A stretch of 64,000 nt of DNA from Aphelocoma coerulescens (GCF_041296385.1 NC_091022.1:25315967-25379966); one strand, 5' to 3'; shown: positions 25,823-40,900, numbered from the stretch's first letter. Made by a program: numbers and translations. The notes: generated from the letters alone by a model not told the origin.

Positions 25823-28800
25823 AAAAATTACAATGCATTACAGGCAGAAAGAAGCAGCCCTGATCCCTGCAAGAACAGGTAATTTGTTAGGTGATAATGC
25901 CCACTGGTCAGAGAAGGGTGGCCATACCCAATGCTGCTTAGTAAACACAAAAATGAAGGAAAAGAAGGCCTTCTGTCACTCCTAAGAATTTTTCCCTAAG
26001 TGAAACACTGGTTTTACCCTGAGTACATGAGCAAGACACAGCCACAAGGCACCTGAGCATTTTTAACACACCAAAGGGAGCAATGGATGGGGTCACATCT
26101 GTTCTCTTCTCTCCAGGGAATCAAGAGAAAAAGAACAACAAAAAACATTTAAATATAGATTTAAATTTAAACATAAATTAAGGGAATAATAATCAACAAA
26201 TAAATAAAACCCTGTCCTTTGTAGGCAGCTAATAAAACCAAAGCACATCAGACAAGGGCAAGTGATGACAGTGAGACCCACATGCCCTCCTCATTCTGGT
26301 AGAGTCAGGGATTACTTCCCTTCCCAAGGAGCTGCCCAGCACTCCTACCTGAATTTGTGGTTTCTCAGGTAGTGACTACAATGAGAAATGAATACATAAT
26401 CAGACTAGTTTCTGAAAAAGGAAGAAGAAAGGTGTGGGAACCTAAAAGCCTAAGGTGTTTTACTTGTCTTCAAGTAGATTCTTGCTCCTCCGCTGACAGT
26501 AGTGAAGAAAAAAGTGGGTGTGATCTCTGTTGCTAAGGGCAAAGTCATGTACAGCCAAGGTGGATAAATGTTGAAAGCTTTGGTTTGGATAAGTGCTTGG
26601 GAGTTGTGGTGCTTATCTACATCTCAGCTTATCTGGAGCACTTCGATCAGCAGCACTGAGTCAGGAATCATGCCACATCTTTGGGCTCTTCCCAGAAGGT
26701 TCCCAGCACTGACTCTCACCATCCAGGTGGAGTTAGGGATGTCCAGAGATGGGTCACTCTGAGAGCATCCCAAGGCTACGGCCTCTCCATCCCTGTGTGG
26801 AACAAGAAGGTAGCCTGCATGGCAGAAAAAGACATATACAGGTTGGAGAGTGAAGGGGATTTTCATCAAATCCAAAAGCAGATTCTGTTCAAGTTTGGGC
26901 AGGAAATTCAGAAATGCTCAGATTTTTATCTAATTGATTTGCATGCCCCTGTTTATAAGGAGATTCCAGACGTGGAACCATACAGACTGTTTATTATTGC
27001 TTGCACAACTGTCATTTTCAGACAGTTTAAATTCCACCCCAAGTTCCCGGGGGTGAAATTCACCTCCCATACCATCGGCTGCCTAAAACTCAGGCGCCGA
27101 GTCTGAACTCCTTGGCTAAGCTCCACTGAGAGCCAGTAGAGAGGGGCTGGCACCTCCAGGGAGTGATTCTTGCCCCGTATCTCAGACATCTTTCCTGTGT
27201 GGAGATGAGTCACCCACCAGAAGGGCCTGTCCCTCCCCAGCACTGCAGAGAGGAGCTGGGTAACTTGCCAAGACCAGCCCCGCTGTCTGGAGCCCCAGAC
27301 AAAGGCATTCCCACTCCCACCAAAGCAGGCAAACGTTATACTCCATCTCCCAGTAAGCCCAGGGAAGAATGAGGTGGGAAGGGCTTTATCATAAAGACCT
27401 TTAGATGTCTAACTCCAAAGGGAACACAGGGCACCTAAGCAGCAATAAGAGGCTTATATCAACTTGTGGATTTAGGCCTAAGTGACTTCCCCCAAGCTTT
27501 CACACTAATTTAAAACACTACTTTTCCACTCATGCCTATGATTTTCCCCTGGCTGTGGTCCCCTTTGAAGATTCTCTCATGAATCCTTTACTGAAAACAT
27601 CTCCAAACTCCTGGATAACCAGGGGGAAAAAAAAAAGACAGAAACAGAAATTAGCATGAAGGAAAGTCTCCAGCAGCACTCACAAGGCATCCTGCTGCCC
27701 AACGTTTTGCCAACAAAGCAAACAAAAGCTGTGAGGCCTTTTCTCAGCCCCAGGCTGGAGAAGTGAACGCTCACACCGACTTTCTGTGCGCTGCCCCAAT
27801 CTGTGAGTCCCACCAAGTGACCCCAAAAACCACCCCTGCCCTCCACACCGACCCCCTGCTGTGCCCCTCCCCATCACATCCCATTCAACTCAGCACAGTA
27901 GCCCCTAAGAATTGCTGGGTTCATTCTTATGTTCCTTGCTGAGAATGAAACATTTTTATTGACATGGAAAGATTGCGCCATGTGCATAATTGCTGCATAC
28001 AACAAGATGGAAACCACAAGCAATAAAACACTCCATGGGCGATGACTCGTGTTTACAGTAAATAGGAACGATGCTGCCAGATGTCAGCAGCACCAAATCA
28101 TGTGCTGCTATCCCAGGTCTCCAGAAGAAGGAAATAAAACCCCACCACGGATATTTTTATTTCTGGCGAGGGGATGACTGCTGGGTTGATTGCATCTCTG
28201 AGGCTCTGGTTAAGTGGCAGAGACAGGATCTTATTTTTGTTTCAAGAATTCTTGTGCATTGTAGTGGGAAAACAGACTGTAATAGTTTTTTGAGTCTCAG
28301 AATTTAGAAATAACATGTTCCCTTGTCTAGCTCTGCTGTGTGATGAGCCTGCATTGAAGCCCAGGGGAGCAATTGAATGCAGAACATTTGTTCCATATGC
28401 CACTCCTCCCCCAGGCCACAAAACAGATCCCCAAATCCTGTGGTTTGAGACTCTGGTGATAGACCAAAAGTCACAATTGCAACTCGCCAGGAGAAGGAAG
28501 TAGAGGAGATCAAATGTGTCACTGTCATTTGCTGGAACCAGGGCATCACTGGAACTTTGCTCCTTCTAGCAAAGTCTTTCAAATCAAGTCTTTCCAAACA
28601 CCCTGCTAAATCTCAAGAAAAAAGCAATGAGCTAAATTCCTGAGTAAAGCTCACCAGTTGTGCCGAAGGCTGGACCAGAGAGTTCTTTGTGGATTATAAA
28701 ACTATGTATTTATGCAGCTCCAGCCACTCATTCAGGACCCACGGGATGGCTTTTAGGACTACTTTCCTGAAAAGAGTCTAGCCATTCTGAAGTGCTCCCT

Positions 28801-31800
28801 TTAGGATACCTCGGAAGTTCTGATCTGAAAGAAGTGCCAGGAATCAGCCATAAAAAAAAATATTCAGGACTTCTCTAAAAAAGATTGAAGTTGTCTATTA
28901 CAGATGGAACAGTCAGTACAACTGGCAGGTTTTGCTTCAGCTGCATAGAGCTTGGGCATCCAATTTTCAGTCTCGCTCCCGGGTATGAACAATGAATCCC
29001 AAACCCTACTTTTCAGACTGCGGTGTCACAGTCCAAAAAATACAATTGTCTCTGGGTATGTGCAGATGGAACTTGCCACCAGATAAGGTCTTGCACTTCC
29101 TTTATACTCCCAATTGTCTAGAAATGATCCAGCTCCAGCACAAATGCTGGCTGTGAGGGTAGATCTGGGTGTACCACGCCAAAAGCCACCATGTGCTGCC
29201 TCGAGATCACAGAGTGTCTATTGGTGGATGCAGGCAGAGGACCAAGACTGTTAGTCTTAAATGAAGAGCATCCAATTAAACCAGTTGGATTTGATCCTTA
29301 ATGTCAGTATCAGAGAGAGCTGCATTTGGACATCAGGCCATTAAGGGAAGAAAAAGATACAGGAAATATCCCAGAAATGGGATGTCTGTAGCCCATCATT
29401 TTTAACTAGACTGATAGCCCACTGACTGCAGATTTTCTGCCTGTCCATCACAGGGTTCAAACTGTCCTCTGAGCCTCCCCTGTCAATTCACATAACTCCT
29501 GGTAATGGTCTCTTGGCAGCTTCACCCGGGAAACTAATAAGCCAGCAAATTACACAGTCTTGGACTTATTTCAGAAATACAAGTACCTGATCTAATTCAA
29601 TAATGCACAACGCTAACAGTCCTTCTTGCAGATGTGATTAGCCTGGTAATGATGTATTGTGGAGACCACAATCTGGCATATGACCTCATCCTTATCTGCA
29701 GCTGTGAAGCACTACTGGATTCAAGGTTTAGGCTGCAAGTGGCCTCAAGTCAAATATGTCCAGTACTCTGAGACTCTCAGTCCTAAACCCTTCCATAAGA
29801 CCAGACATGACCTGTTGTCTGAGCCAAATTCTCACCTAGTGTAAGTAAGCAGGAAAAATGCACATTTCCAAATGGCTGGGGTTCTTTTTCTAGTTTTTCC
29901 TATCCACAGTACTGAAACTAAAATAGTTCCATATTTGTTTGTCCCAGAAGACTGGCATGTTTCATTAGGAATTGTTGTCTATGTAAGAATAATGTTGTCC
30001 TGTCAAATCTAAGTGTTTTACTGAGGTTGAATACACTGAGCACCACTTTTCTAACTCAAAACTCTCCTGAAATTTTCATTTCACTGCATCTTCCACCTCC
30101 TTGGCAAGTATTCTGATTTCCTGTGCTTATTAAGAGAGTTACTTAGGAATACTGATATTCCCTATGCAAGGAAAAAAAAACCAGTTGTGAAGCTGAGCAG
30201 CATAAAGCACCCATAACTAGCCAAAATTTGGTGTGTAGGACGCAGAACACTAGTAGAGTCATGACCCTGATGCTCACACCCAGAGATGACCCTCTCAGCT
30301 TTCTTGCTCTGCAGCTTTTTTCGGCTCAAGATCAGGTCTGTGTCCATTACACAACTCCTGCACACGTGTTCCCACTGCATGACCCCTGGATACCCTTGAA
30401 AAATACCCCACATCCCAAGGCTCAAACCCTTGGCTTATTCCAGTGCAGTAATCTGTTTTCCTGCTGCATTCTACAGACCTAGAAACTTGTTTGTCTTTTG
30501 TTAGTTCACAACGTGCAGATAAAAACATCCTCCCGGTTGTGGCTTTCTCTGCTCAGGTCTGAGGAGCACCTGTTATGTATCACAAAAGCTTCTCATACCA
30601 CCGGCAGCCTTTCCCTGTTTGGAAATGGGTCTCTTCATAAAAAACCACCCTGGTCTCAGTTTCACACTGCGAGAAAACATGGATTTTTTTTTCCCCTAAG
30701 CACAATATTTGCCCTGTATTCCACTGACCTTCACTAACTGTCCTGTCTAACCACAGTTTTGGTACAATGGGGTTTTCTCCACATGTCTGTGGCTTCAGGG
30801 TGACGTTTTAGCACACTTAGGAGCTCAAAGTTGGTTACAGCAAAACCTCAGTCACCCCAGATCTCAAATACCTACAGCACTCTGCTACTCTAAATGGGCT
30901 TGTGTTCCCTCAAGGTCAGCAAACAACACTGAGCATTCCCTCAATTAGCCCAGACCTTGGCAGAGCAGCATATTTATTGGTCCTAATCCACACAGCTGGA
31001 GTTCACCGGGATGGCAGCACCCGAGTTTACCTTTAGTAAAGGAACATTTCTCCTTGAAAGTCAGCTGCCTGTATTTTTCCACCTTCAAGGAAATTCTCCA
31101 TGCTGTCAGCTGCTCTAAACCTGCCTCTATCTCCCTGAGGTCCCCTTAAGAAGCCACCCCATACCTTCTAACGCCTGCAAAATCCAAACAGGCATCAGAG
31201 GTGCAAATCTGAAATTCAGTTCCCAAGAGAAAAGGTGGGTCATCCTTTTCTCTCTTCAAAGACACACACTGGCCAAGCCTCTGGAAAATATGCTTCAGCC
31301 ACCTAACCACTATGGGTTTCTCCCCTGGAATAATGAGCTGCCATTCTCCATGACCTGTGATAAGCAAGGGATTGGATTTGTTGATTAATGGTCCTTTGAG
31401 CTGAATATAGAAACCTTCCCACACACAAAGACCAGTAACCAGAGCTCCTCACACCTCCAAACATCCTTGCCAAGAGAGAGTAACAATCTTATGGCAAAAC
31501 CTTTCCTGCAAATTCCAGCTGATGTACATCTCATTCACCTGCATCCCCAAAACTTTATTTTAGCACTAATTAATACAGCCCAGAACACCAGTCAGTGCCA
31601 CAGCAAGTGCCTTCTCCAACATTTTCTCCTACTTATCTTAATTTCCTTAACTCCCCATTCTTCTCACCTCACTGTGTATTTTATGCCTGCTCATCCAGAT
31701 ACCCTCTTTTCCCTTCTTTCAGCCAGGATGTATGTGCATCTAGAATCAAAGCAGTCCAGTTTGGCCTTCCAACCATTCAGCAGAAGCCATTTACTTGAGG

Positions 31801-32524
31801 GAAATTTCTATGATAATGCAAGAACTGACTCCTGTAGTGCTTTGATTTCCTTGCCTAAGCCAACCACAGTAAGATTTTCATACCCCTTCCTCAAACCATG
31901 ATGGCATGTTTATTGCTCACGATGGGGAAGGTAAATTGCCAGGGCACACAGGGTTCTTCTGGGGGGTTTTCCAAGAATAAAGATACAAATCCTCACCTAA
32001 ATTACAATTAAATGAACAACAGCACTCTCTGGCTGTATTTCCAGGGCACAGCATGCACCAAGGACATGATGCATCCACAGCTGGGGTCCCTGGAACAGGC
32101 TCAGCCTGTGCACCAAACCAGCACACTGTGGATGAGCCACTTTCTGCCTTGCACCTGAGCTGAGCTTGTAAATCCACTCGGGTCATTCCTAACCAGAAAC
32201 AGCATCAGCCAAGAGGAGGCAGCCTGGACGCTCACACTGGCCATGGACATGGGCTTGAAGCTGGACATGTCCCATAAGGACAGCCAAGACAGAAATAACT
32301 CTTTACTTTTGAGCACCAGAGCAGCTGGCTTTGAGGACAATTCAAAGGTGGCACCTTGGGGAAGACACCCCTAATTTAATCGTTGTAGGCTTCCCAAAAT
32401 GTCTGTCCCCTGAAGCAGACTGCCAGCCAGAGGATCCTGCATTTCTGTCCTCTCGCCAGCTCCCCAAGGAGGATCCATCCCTCCACAAGAAGTCTGTCTG
32501 CACAAGATCCCAGTGAACAAGAGG

Positions 32525-32640
32525 ACAGCCTGTTCTGGCCGTCACTTCGAGCCGGCAGGGAAGCGCGGAGTCACCGCTGAGCCTTGTGTCAATAAGCACC
32601 GGCAGAAAGTCCTCTCTGTTTCCCTTAGCACAATAAACTG
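32525..32640. other. CpG-retaining candidate regulatory block
   Basis: Seven CpGs fall within about 75 bases (roughly 32538-32605), including GAGCCGGCAGG and GAAGCGCGGAG. The density is among the highest in the window outside the provirus. There is no promoter architecture or coding exon beside it that I can recognise. Confidence 0.25.
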
Positions 32641-34869
32641 TGCCTCCCCCTTCCCTCAGCTCCTTCCTCTGCATCCAGACGTGCGCTGCAGGGATGGACC
32701 CCTGCTCCCTCTCATCACCTCCCATCCCTCCCCCATTTTCCTGTCTCCACTCCTGAGGAAGTGTCTCTTATAGACACGGGCAGAGCGCAAGTAGCTTTGA
32801 CTAATTTTGCATGGAAAACAGATAATGGGGGTATGAAATTCCAGCAATATCCCAGCAAAGGACCCTTGCAACTGCTGAAGTGGAAGAGGCTGTGAATGCT
32901 GTTTACAGACCCCAAAGCTAGCTAAAGAAAGGGGGAGGGACAACACATTAACCCAGAAATCCCGGTTTCACATCCAGGAAAACATCTGATAAAAAAAAAG
33001 AACGAAAATTAAACGTCTCAAGTCTAGGAGTAAGGATTTGTGTAGTACTTAAAAGAATTCTAGGTTTTAGACCAGGATGTGAAAAAGACATCACGAAAAG
33101 TCAGAAAAATCTTTCATCTTGGAGGAAGTAGCTGTGAGAAGAGATTGTGGCTTCTTGTCCTACACTCCAGATACAAAACTCGCTCCCTACTGGACTTTAA
33201 AGCTGGATGAAAGCTGGGGATGAAGTTTGCCAAGGCTGACACTTGCCTTGATCTCAAACCAAATGGAACTGGGATTTTCTCTTTTTGTGGCAAACAAACA
33301 GCTTGTTAGCATGCAATACACAGGGATGTTCAAGGCTTTCCCTGCCCAATTGACATAGTTCCTGTACTTCCACTATTCTTGGATTACAAGGCTACCTCTT
33401 ACACTGAATCACAAATCCTTGCTCCCCATGTGCTTTCTTCTGAAAGGGAAAAAATGGGGTGAGAAAGGGACTTGATCCTTGGTCTTGAGTTTCTTTACAC
33501 AAACCTGCAGAGTTGTTTCTTTTCCCCAGTACATTCAGCATACTCGGCCCCCTTTGTGTCTTTCCCAAATGAAAGGCACCTTGCAGCACGATGTTGACCC
33601 CCAGGCTGAGGAGCTGTGCCAGCACTGAAGAGGTGAACAGGGAATTCCTTCTGCTGTGGCCACATCCCAGCAGAGAGGGAGGCTGCAGCACCTGTGCCTT
33701 CCTGAGTAATCATCCTCTACCTGACTCTTCTCCAGCACACCAGCGAGGCATCACAGCACGTACCTCAGCCTAGTCTGGTCAGGGCTACTGGACTCAGGCT
33801 GGCTCCAGACAGCCTCAGCTGGACCATGACTCTTCCTCCCCAGCTCTGGGTTTGTCTGACCACCATGGGCTTACAGGAGGTGACCTGTGGTGGCCCTGGG
33901 AGCCAGGCTGCTCTGCCCACTGGGCATCTCTGTTTGATCACACAAGAAAGCACCTGCTGCTACTAAGACATGCCTTGATAGAGAGCTTTGGCTGATGGAG
34001 CTGCAACTTAACTCTCTACTGAGGACAAGGGCCTTGCTCCCCACTACAAACCTGTGAGGCTCTTTAAAATGGTGGCCCTTGTGGAAGCTACAGCCTTTCC
34101 TAGTGATCCCAGACAACCTATTCTTAAGGGGTTTTTTATATGCCTTTATAAACTATATAAACCTTATACCTTTTATAGAATAGAATGTCTCCTGAATAAA
34201 ATCATATTCTGTAGCTGACCTCAGGTGTCAGACAGCTTGAGATCAGAAAGGATTAGTGAACTGAGGTTACCACCTTCCTGTTTGGTGTCTTCCTTAAAGG
34301 ATTTTTCAGTGAGCTACTGAAGCCTGTAACAAAAACAGACTTGAAAGGAAAAAAAAAAGATCTGAAGTTCCTTCCAAATTTCAACTGAATAATGAGCACA
34401 GGAATAGTTTAGTTCTCTAAAGCCAAGGGCAATGTAAAGTAAAACTCAAAATACCAAACATGGAAGCAAACGGTACTGGACAACGGGTATCTAACCATAA
34501 CAAACTTTTAACACTAACAAACTGAGAGGAGCATTTTTCCAGTAAACATAAAATAAAAATAACATGACAAAAATCTATGGGAACTATAACATATATAAAA
34601 CCTAAATATAAAACTAGATTTTAGGTGGGCTGTCCAAAACTTGCATTTGCTTTCTGAAATGGAACCTTTTGCCCACTGGATGTTTTATAACACTCTACAG
34701 TAAGAAATAAAAGGAGATATTTTGATTTGTGGCACCGTGTCTGGAACTAAAATCTCAAGTAACAGCCCTGATCATTTACAGTGCATTTTTTAAAAATCCA
34801 TGGATCACAAAGCATTTTAATGTTCCTAACTAACACCACGTGCATCAACATAGAGTAGCACAACTTGCC

Positions 34870-34985
34870 TCTGATGTAGGCGGTATTATTCCCATCAGAC
34901 AGGTGAGTAAACAAAGTCACAAAGAATTAAGTGTTAGGGTCCGAAAGGAAGTCTGTGGCTGAGCTGGGAACAGAACTTGTCCCTT
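34870..34985 (-). repeat. MIR-like ancient SINE fragment
   Basis: Read on the plus strand the blocks TATTATTCCCATCAGACAGG, GAGTAAACAAAGTCACAAAG, AATTAAGTG and TGGCTGAGCTGGGAACAGAA fall in the order expected for the reverse complement of the MIR core (a 'cccattttacag, gaggaaactgaggcacagag, ttaagtg, agagctggga' order). MIR elements are present at low copy number in birds. Divergence is large and the boundaries are approximate. Confidence 0.5.
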
Positions 34986-37900
34986 GATACCATCCTCTTC
35001 CTTAACCACAGGGTAATCCTTCCCTGACCTATGCATGCAACAGTAGATCATAACCGGGATATTTTTTCCTATCCAAAACATGAGCGTTTTCAATTCCTCC
35101 TCTTCTCCCACATCTGCCCATGATGGCAAGCTGAGCCCTTCCTCCAACAAGCGACTGTCTTGTACCACATGGTTAAAGCCTGACAAGGTGAAAAGGGAAA
35201 CTGAGCACAACTGTCCCAAGGTTACATGGCCTATTCAGGGCAGAGAGCAGCTGGATTTCTTCCCTCTGAACAATATTTCACCCACTGGCTTGCACAGAAG
35301 TGACTGTCCCAAGACAGATGGATTTAGACAGTGCCTTGCTACAACAGGAATCTTCCTTTTCTATAATGGTATGTAGCTCTGTGACATGCAAGGAAAAAAT
35401 CCCAAATGTCTAATCCTGGTGAAGAAATGCCCTTCAGGCTTTCTGAAACCCTAAGGTTTCAGAACAGCAGCATGAGGTGTCCTTCTGCCTATGTGTGACA
35501 CTTCCTTTTAGCTGCCACAGCTTCATCTCTAGAAAGTGCAGGGAGCAACTGTGACACCGATGCACGTGGAAATGGAGCTCAAAGCCTTTGACTGCTGATG
35601 AAGTTCGTAGTCAGTCTCTGTTTTTACTGTAGATTACCCAGAATACAAGACCCTATTATTTTTGGCATTTGCTATGCATGGTTGTGATCCACAAATCACT
35701 TTTCAGACTTTGGATTTTTCTCTCCCGTCACTCCAACCTCCAAAGAAACTGGAGCCACGATAAGAAAATCTCTACATCAAATTTTCTGTCCCGCTTACCT
35801 GGCTAGAGGACAGCTTTTCAGTACAAAGCCTCTCAGGAGCCTACCTGCTTCCTCTGAGCCTTTCCCAACCAGAGGCAGTGCAGCCTTGACAACAGCAAGA
35901 AGGGGATGCCAACACCAGGCTGCCATGGTCAGAATGAGGGATGGGAGGATGGAGGCTTTTAGCCCTTCAGCACTTCATTGCCTGCACCCAGCTGTACTAC
36001 ACAAGCTGAGTCTTGAGCTGAGCCAAGTCATCACTGGCAGATAGAGGGTAGTGGATTTATAAGGATAAGTGATTTGATCCGTTACAACAAACCTTTATGT
36101 TCTTTGGCAAATCTTGTGAAAAGACTTCTTTAAAAAAAAAAATCTTAATAAATGCGGGTATTAAAAAACAAACCCCAGTAAATTGTACTTAGGAGCAATT
36201 CTCAGCTACGAAGCTCACTCATCCCTCAGATTACTGGGAGATTTAAGAAAGTGAAACAGTTGTTATCACTTGGTCTGTGGGATTTTGTTGGCTTTTGCAG
36301 GCTGATCGCTGTGTTTAAGGTAGAGCTGCTGTGTTAGACTCCCCGTGGGCCAAGAACAATGTATTCCAATTATTGATATCCCAAATGTACCTTTTTTGAG
36401 GGATAGGACATTTCGACAAGTTTCAAAGACAGAAGAGGCATGGCACCCTGAAGAGCTTAGCAAATCTGGCAGGCACAGCACTGCAGAGGCACTTGGATGG
36501 AAGTGATTTGAAGAAGGGATGTCCTTGCCCACAAGGTCCCCACAGAGAGGGGATATAATTACCATCCATCACAATTCAGAGCATCCCTCACTAAACAAAA
36601 TCTGGAAGGGCTGAATTGACTTGCCCTGGGTCAGTCAGCACATCAAGGACAATGATGAACCACTGATGAAAAGCTGAAGCCCCAAACTAGCACTTGTTCC
36701 AGCCAACCCACAATACCTCCATCCAAGACATTATGACATAGGAAGTAAGGTCCTCCTTGTTTCAGTGTTGAGATCTATGAAAAAACACAAAGGTTCTGTC
36801 ACAAAAATCAAACTTATTTAATGGAGCTCACTTCCATTTTGCACTGAACCTCGAATCAACAGAGACTCATTTTTATAAGGTTTGAGAAACTCTTATTATG
36901 ATGTTTCTCTTCCCTTAGCATGGACTGTACTCACTCTTTTTTTTTCCTAGAGATATTTTTATCTTAGCTTGTACTGATGGCCAGCTTGTTCACATTCCCC
37001 ATACATTTATTAAGCTTACAGAAGGATTCTCAGATTCTTGGATGCAGATATATTCTGAGTTGTCTTAGAGGATAATCAGCAGATCTTGTAGCTGTAACTC
37101 ATTAGGTTTTGTATCCTCTCCATGTCTTTGGAAGTTTTCTTTCCAGAGTGGAATATTATTCCTAATGGTTGCAGAAATTATCTGTGATAACAAAACAGCT
37201 TCTAACTTTGTCCTGTTTTAAAAGCTACACTCCAACAACTGGTTTGCCTAAACAGGCTCCTTACAACCACTGCTCTTCTTCAGTGCTTAACAGCTGGCAG
37301 TGACCTTTCCTCTTAGTGCAGAAACATCAAGCACCAAAATAATTCAGAAAACAAACATCAGCCCCAAATTCATCCTGGTAATGCCCAGCAGCTCTTGAAA
37401 TACATCTCAGAACATGAAGCCAAGCCAAATATTGGGCTCCCCATCCTGGACATGCTTTTAAATTGTACAGAACAAAAGCCTTTAATTTATATTTGAGTTT
37501 AAAATTCTAAGAGCAACAATAAATTAGGAAAATAAACCTGTTGCCCAGGATCAAAAAAGCTCTGAGAGTGCCTAAATGGGAACATGACCAGCAGTTAATC
37601 TTCTAATGATCAGTGGAAAATAGACCACTGAAATACCCCCTGCGCAGAAGAAGCTTTCTTTAGTTTTTTTTTTCCTTCTACCATTTTTTTCTTAGCCAAA
37701 TCACTTACTGAGAGCCTCGTTTTCTCATGGTGTGAGGTCAGCCCAGCTCTGCTCCTCACACTGAGCTACCTCTGTGGAGGAGCCGTGCTCCGAACCCCCA
37801 GCTCGCAGGAGGCTCTGCATGAGCTGCCTGCCCCTTGGAAACCCCCAGCCGAGCACGAATCCCAGCTGTGCTCACACGCAGGAGGAGGAAAACAAAGAAC

Positions 37901-40900
37901 CAGATAAATAACTCCTTTTGTAGAGCTTTGTTTTTCTGCTTTCCCTCAGCATGTGTGTTTCTGCGTGTACATATGCAATCAAGCTGTGACTGTTAGCAAC
38001 TGACTTCTGAATTTCCTATCACCCAACGCTGAAATCTGGCAGAGCCTGACTTACCTTAGGGATAGGAAATCAGGAATGTTGACAGAACCTGCATATTTGA
38101 AGCACCCCATCTAGGGCTGCCACAAATCTACTAGGCTATTTCTTAAATACATCAGGAGCAAACCTCGAGTCAAGATTATACTTTTACTCACACCCCTGTG
38201 ATGACCTAACATCTTAAAAGCTGCCACCCTGATATGGACAGCCAGTAGCTGAAATGCTGAGAAGCACCTACTCAGTGCCACAAGCAGCTTTGTTTCCCAA
38301 AGGTAAGTTATCATAAAACGGATGGTAAAAAAAGTAGAGGAAAAGACAATATTGAGCTAAAAGCAAGTAGGTTTTCTGTGGAAAGACTTGGTATAACTGT
38401 AACTGCATTTTCATGTTCAGATGCTGATCTGAGATTGCTTCAGATGTTAAGAGGGTACCAGTGAGAGGACACCCAAGAGCAGCAATACTCTCCAGCCTTT
38501 CTAAGGATTTAGTGGAAACACCAATCAAGCACATGCAAGGAATAGCTGTCATTCACTGTCAGTCTCTCTGTCCCTTTGTAGGAATGGCTCACTAAGCAGA
38601 TTAATGGTGTTGCCCCGGTGACTGCTTACCAATAACAATTACACACCACCAATAACAGGAGAAATTAAACATTCCCTGAAGGAGCTCCAATGCTGCAGAT
38701 TATACATGGGAGTTTATACCTGCACTTGAGAAGAGACACAGAAATATGTGGCATTGCAGGCTCCTTCCCCCTGGTGTGAGATGGACGAGGTGAGGCTAAG
38801 AGCATGCAACCTGCAATGAGAACACACAAACCCTTGAACTGAGAACAACAGCTATGGCTGTCTACTTAGAAGTATTCTGTTTCCTTCACAACCTCTGTCC
38901 TGCCCCACTCAGAGGCTCTACATCAAGCAAAGACTGGATTTCAATGCAGTTCTCCATAATGGCATAGATAAACAGCATCATCATTAGAAGACAGCAGTTT
39001 ATGTACTCCATGAATGTATCTCTCTCTGTCAGGACCTGGTGGAACACGACACGTCAAAGGTCAACCAGTCAAGTGCAGGGAAGACAAAATCATCACTCTG
39101 CAGTGTTGGCTATTCTCTGCTTCAGGCCTGTAGTGAGCATTAGGCAGTATCTAAATCAGAGCATCCCTGCAGCAGCTCTAAGCAGTGACAAGGACCCTCA
39201 CAAGGACCCAGGCAGCTGCAGATTACAGAAATTACAGTCTCTGCTCGACTAGAGAATTGGTCCCTGCTGTCCCAAAACCCAGTGTAAAGCCCTAAGCACA
39301 ACACCATTCTTTCCCCCCGATGTGCCTGCTCTCTAGCTAGCTGGAAAGAAGGGGATTTTTGTCCTGCACAACTCCAAGAAGCCCCTCAGAGCCCTTGCTG
39401 CACCTTCCCCATGTGTAGTCAGTGTACTCAAGCCTTGCAGGTCGGCTCCTGAGTTTGGCCCTTTATGAATAGATCACTATGCTGCCTGCTCCCAGACGTA
39501 CACAGCCAGTTGTATGTGGTGGAGAATCGTAAGCAAGGGCAGGAATGCTTGTTTGGCAGCCTTTCCCAGCCTCCGAGTGTCTACTGACTTTTTTTTTTTT
39601 TTTTTCCTTTTTTTTTATGTCTCTGTCACCTAATTTTTAAGCTGGGTTTTGATCTTCTCTGCCAATGTAAATCAGAGAGAGAGTCACTCCAGACTGACAT
39701 CAAGTGGGCATGTGCAAGCTTCAGAGTGTTGTGTCCAACCATCTGCACATCTTGCAGCAGATGGGAGCTGGGATAGGTGACCACACATTTCAACCTGCTG
39801 CCTCACCCCTCGGGATCAGCTGGGGCCTGTTCTCTGTCTGTTTAGTCAGCAGCCAGCTGAGAGAAGACAGGTCACCAATGAAGAAAAGAAACAGCTAAAA
39901 ACCCCTGCTTTTATATACAACCTGCATGCTCTCACCCACTCTTTCCATATATATATTGTATCTTGCTTCTGCAATTAAAACACATTACTTAAAGAGAATA
40001 TAATATTTCAAGCTGAAGAGTAAATTGGAAAGCTGTGTTTTTCATTTACATGAGTTAAACACACAAGGGACAGCTGGAATGGCAGTTACAATTAGGCTAC
40101 CCATTAGGATGCATTAGATGACGTTAACCCAAGACCTCTCTGGTCCACCACAAAGCCATCACGCTGCAAGGCAGTTTAACAGCAACCTAGAGCTTTATAG
40201 TGATGCTCGTGTTCAGTGCAAACATTGGAAAGGAGTTACTTTCCCCATCCGTGACATGGCACATGGTCAGTGTTGCTGCTTCCAGACTACAGGGGCTTGG
40301 CACTTCTTTTAAAGCCTTTAAAAGGCTGAAATCAAATGCTGCAATAACCCTTTCACTTCAACAGAAAAGTATGCCAGAAATGCTACGCAAAATGCACCAG
40401 CAGGCACAGCCAGACAAGGGTGTGAGCAATCAGACTCCATTCCCAAATATTGCTTATTCATCCTTCCCATGCGTGGTCGTTAGGATTGGAAATTATCCAT
40501 CTTCCTGGTAAAGAAAGAAACAAAAATATACTGAGGCATCAAGCCACCGAAGTGCAAAACAAGCACTACTGCTTTTGCAATATCTACCATGGCTGCTTAT
40601 CTAGGCTGTGATTTTTCTCCTGGGATCCAGCTCTCCTGGTCAAAGACAGACCATGAAGCACCATTCAAGTATTAAAAGACTCATAGGAAGCTTGAAATGA
40701 ACTTAAACGGCAGAGTGCCTGCAACTCTGAGTACCTCCTGAGATTTCCCTCACATAATAACGTAATTATTAACTAAAAAAAGAGTAGTGTGTGGAAAAAT
40801 GAAGCCACTTGCTTGTATGTGGCTAGAGTTCTACCGGGATTAAGAAGACATTTAAAAATACCAACTTTTTTCCAAATGTCTCCTTAGTTATGAGAGGAGA

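Larger units (their letters stand above)
24846..34869. other. Non-coding background
   Basis: No gene is recognisable. The segment contains a (CA)10 microsatellite at 25803-25822 and a CpG-retaining block at 32525-32640. Longer open frames (26681-27106 plus, 141 codons; 31467-31901 plus, 144 codons) have no recognisable domain, ordinary composition and no convincing splice context. Confidence 0.55.

Noticed and set aside
26681..27106. 141-codon plus-strand frame
   Set aside because: No domain recognised. Possible as a decayed retrocopy but nothing in the sequence supports a specific parent.
31467..31901. 144-codon plus-strand frame
   Set aside because: Low-complexity hydrophobic and His/Ser-rich translation with no family signature.
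32918..32945. Purine tract resembling a retroviral polypurine tract
   Set aside because: It is not followed by a TG-initiated LTR-like sequence.
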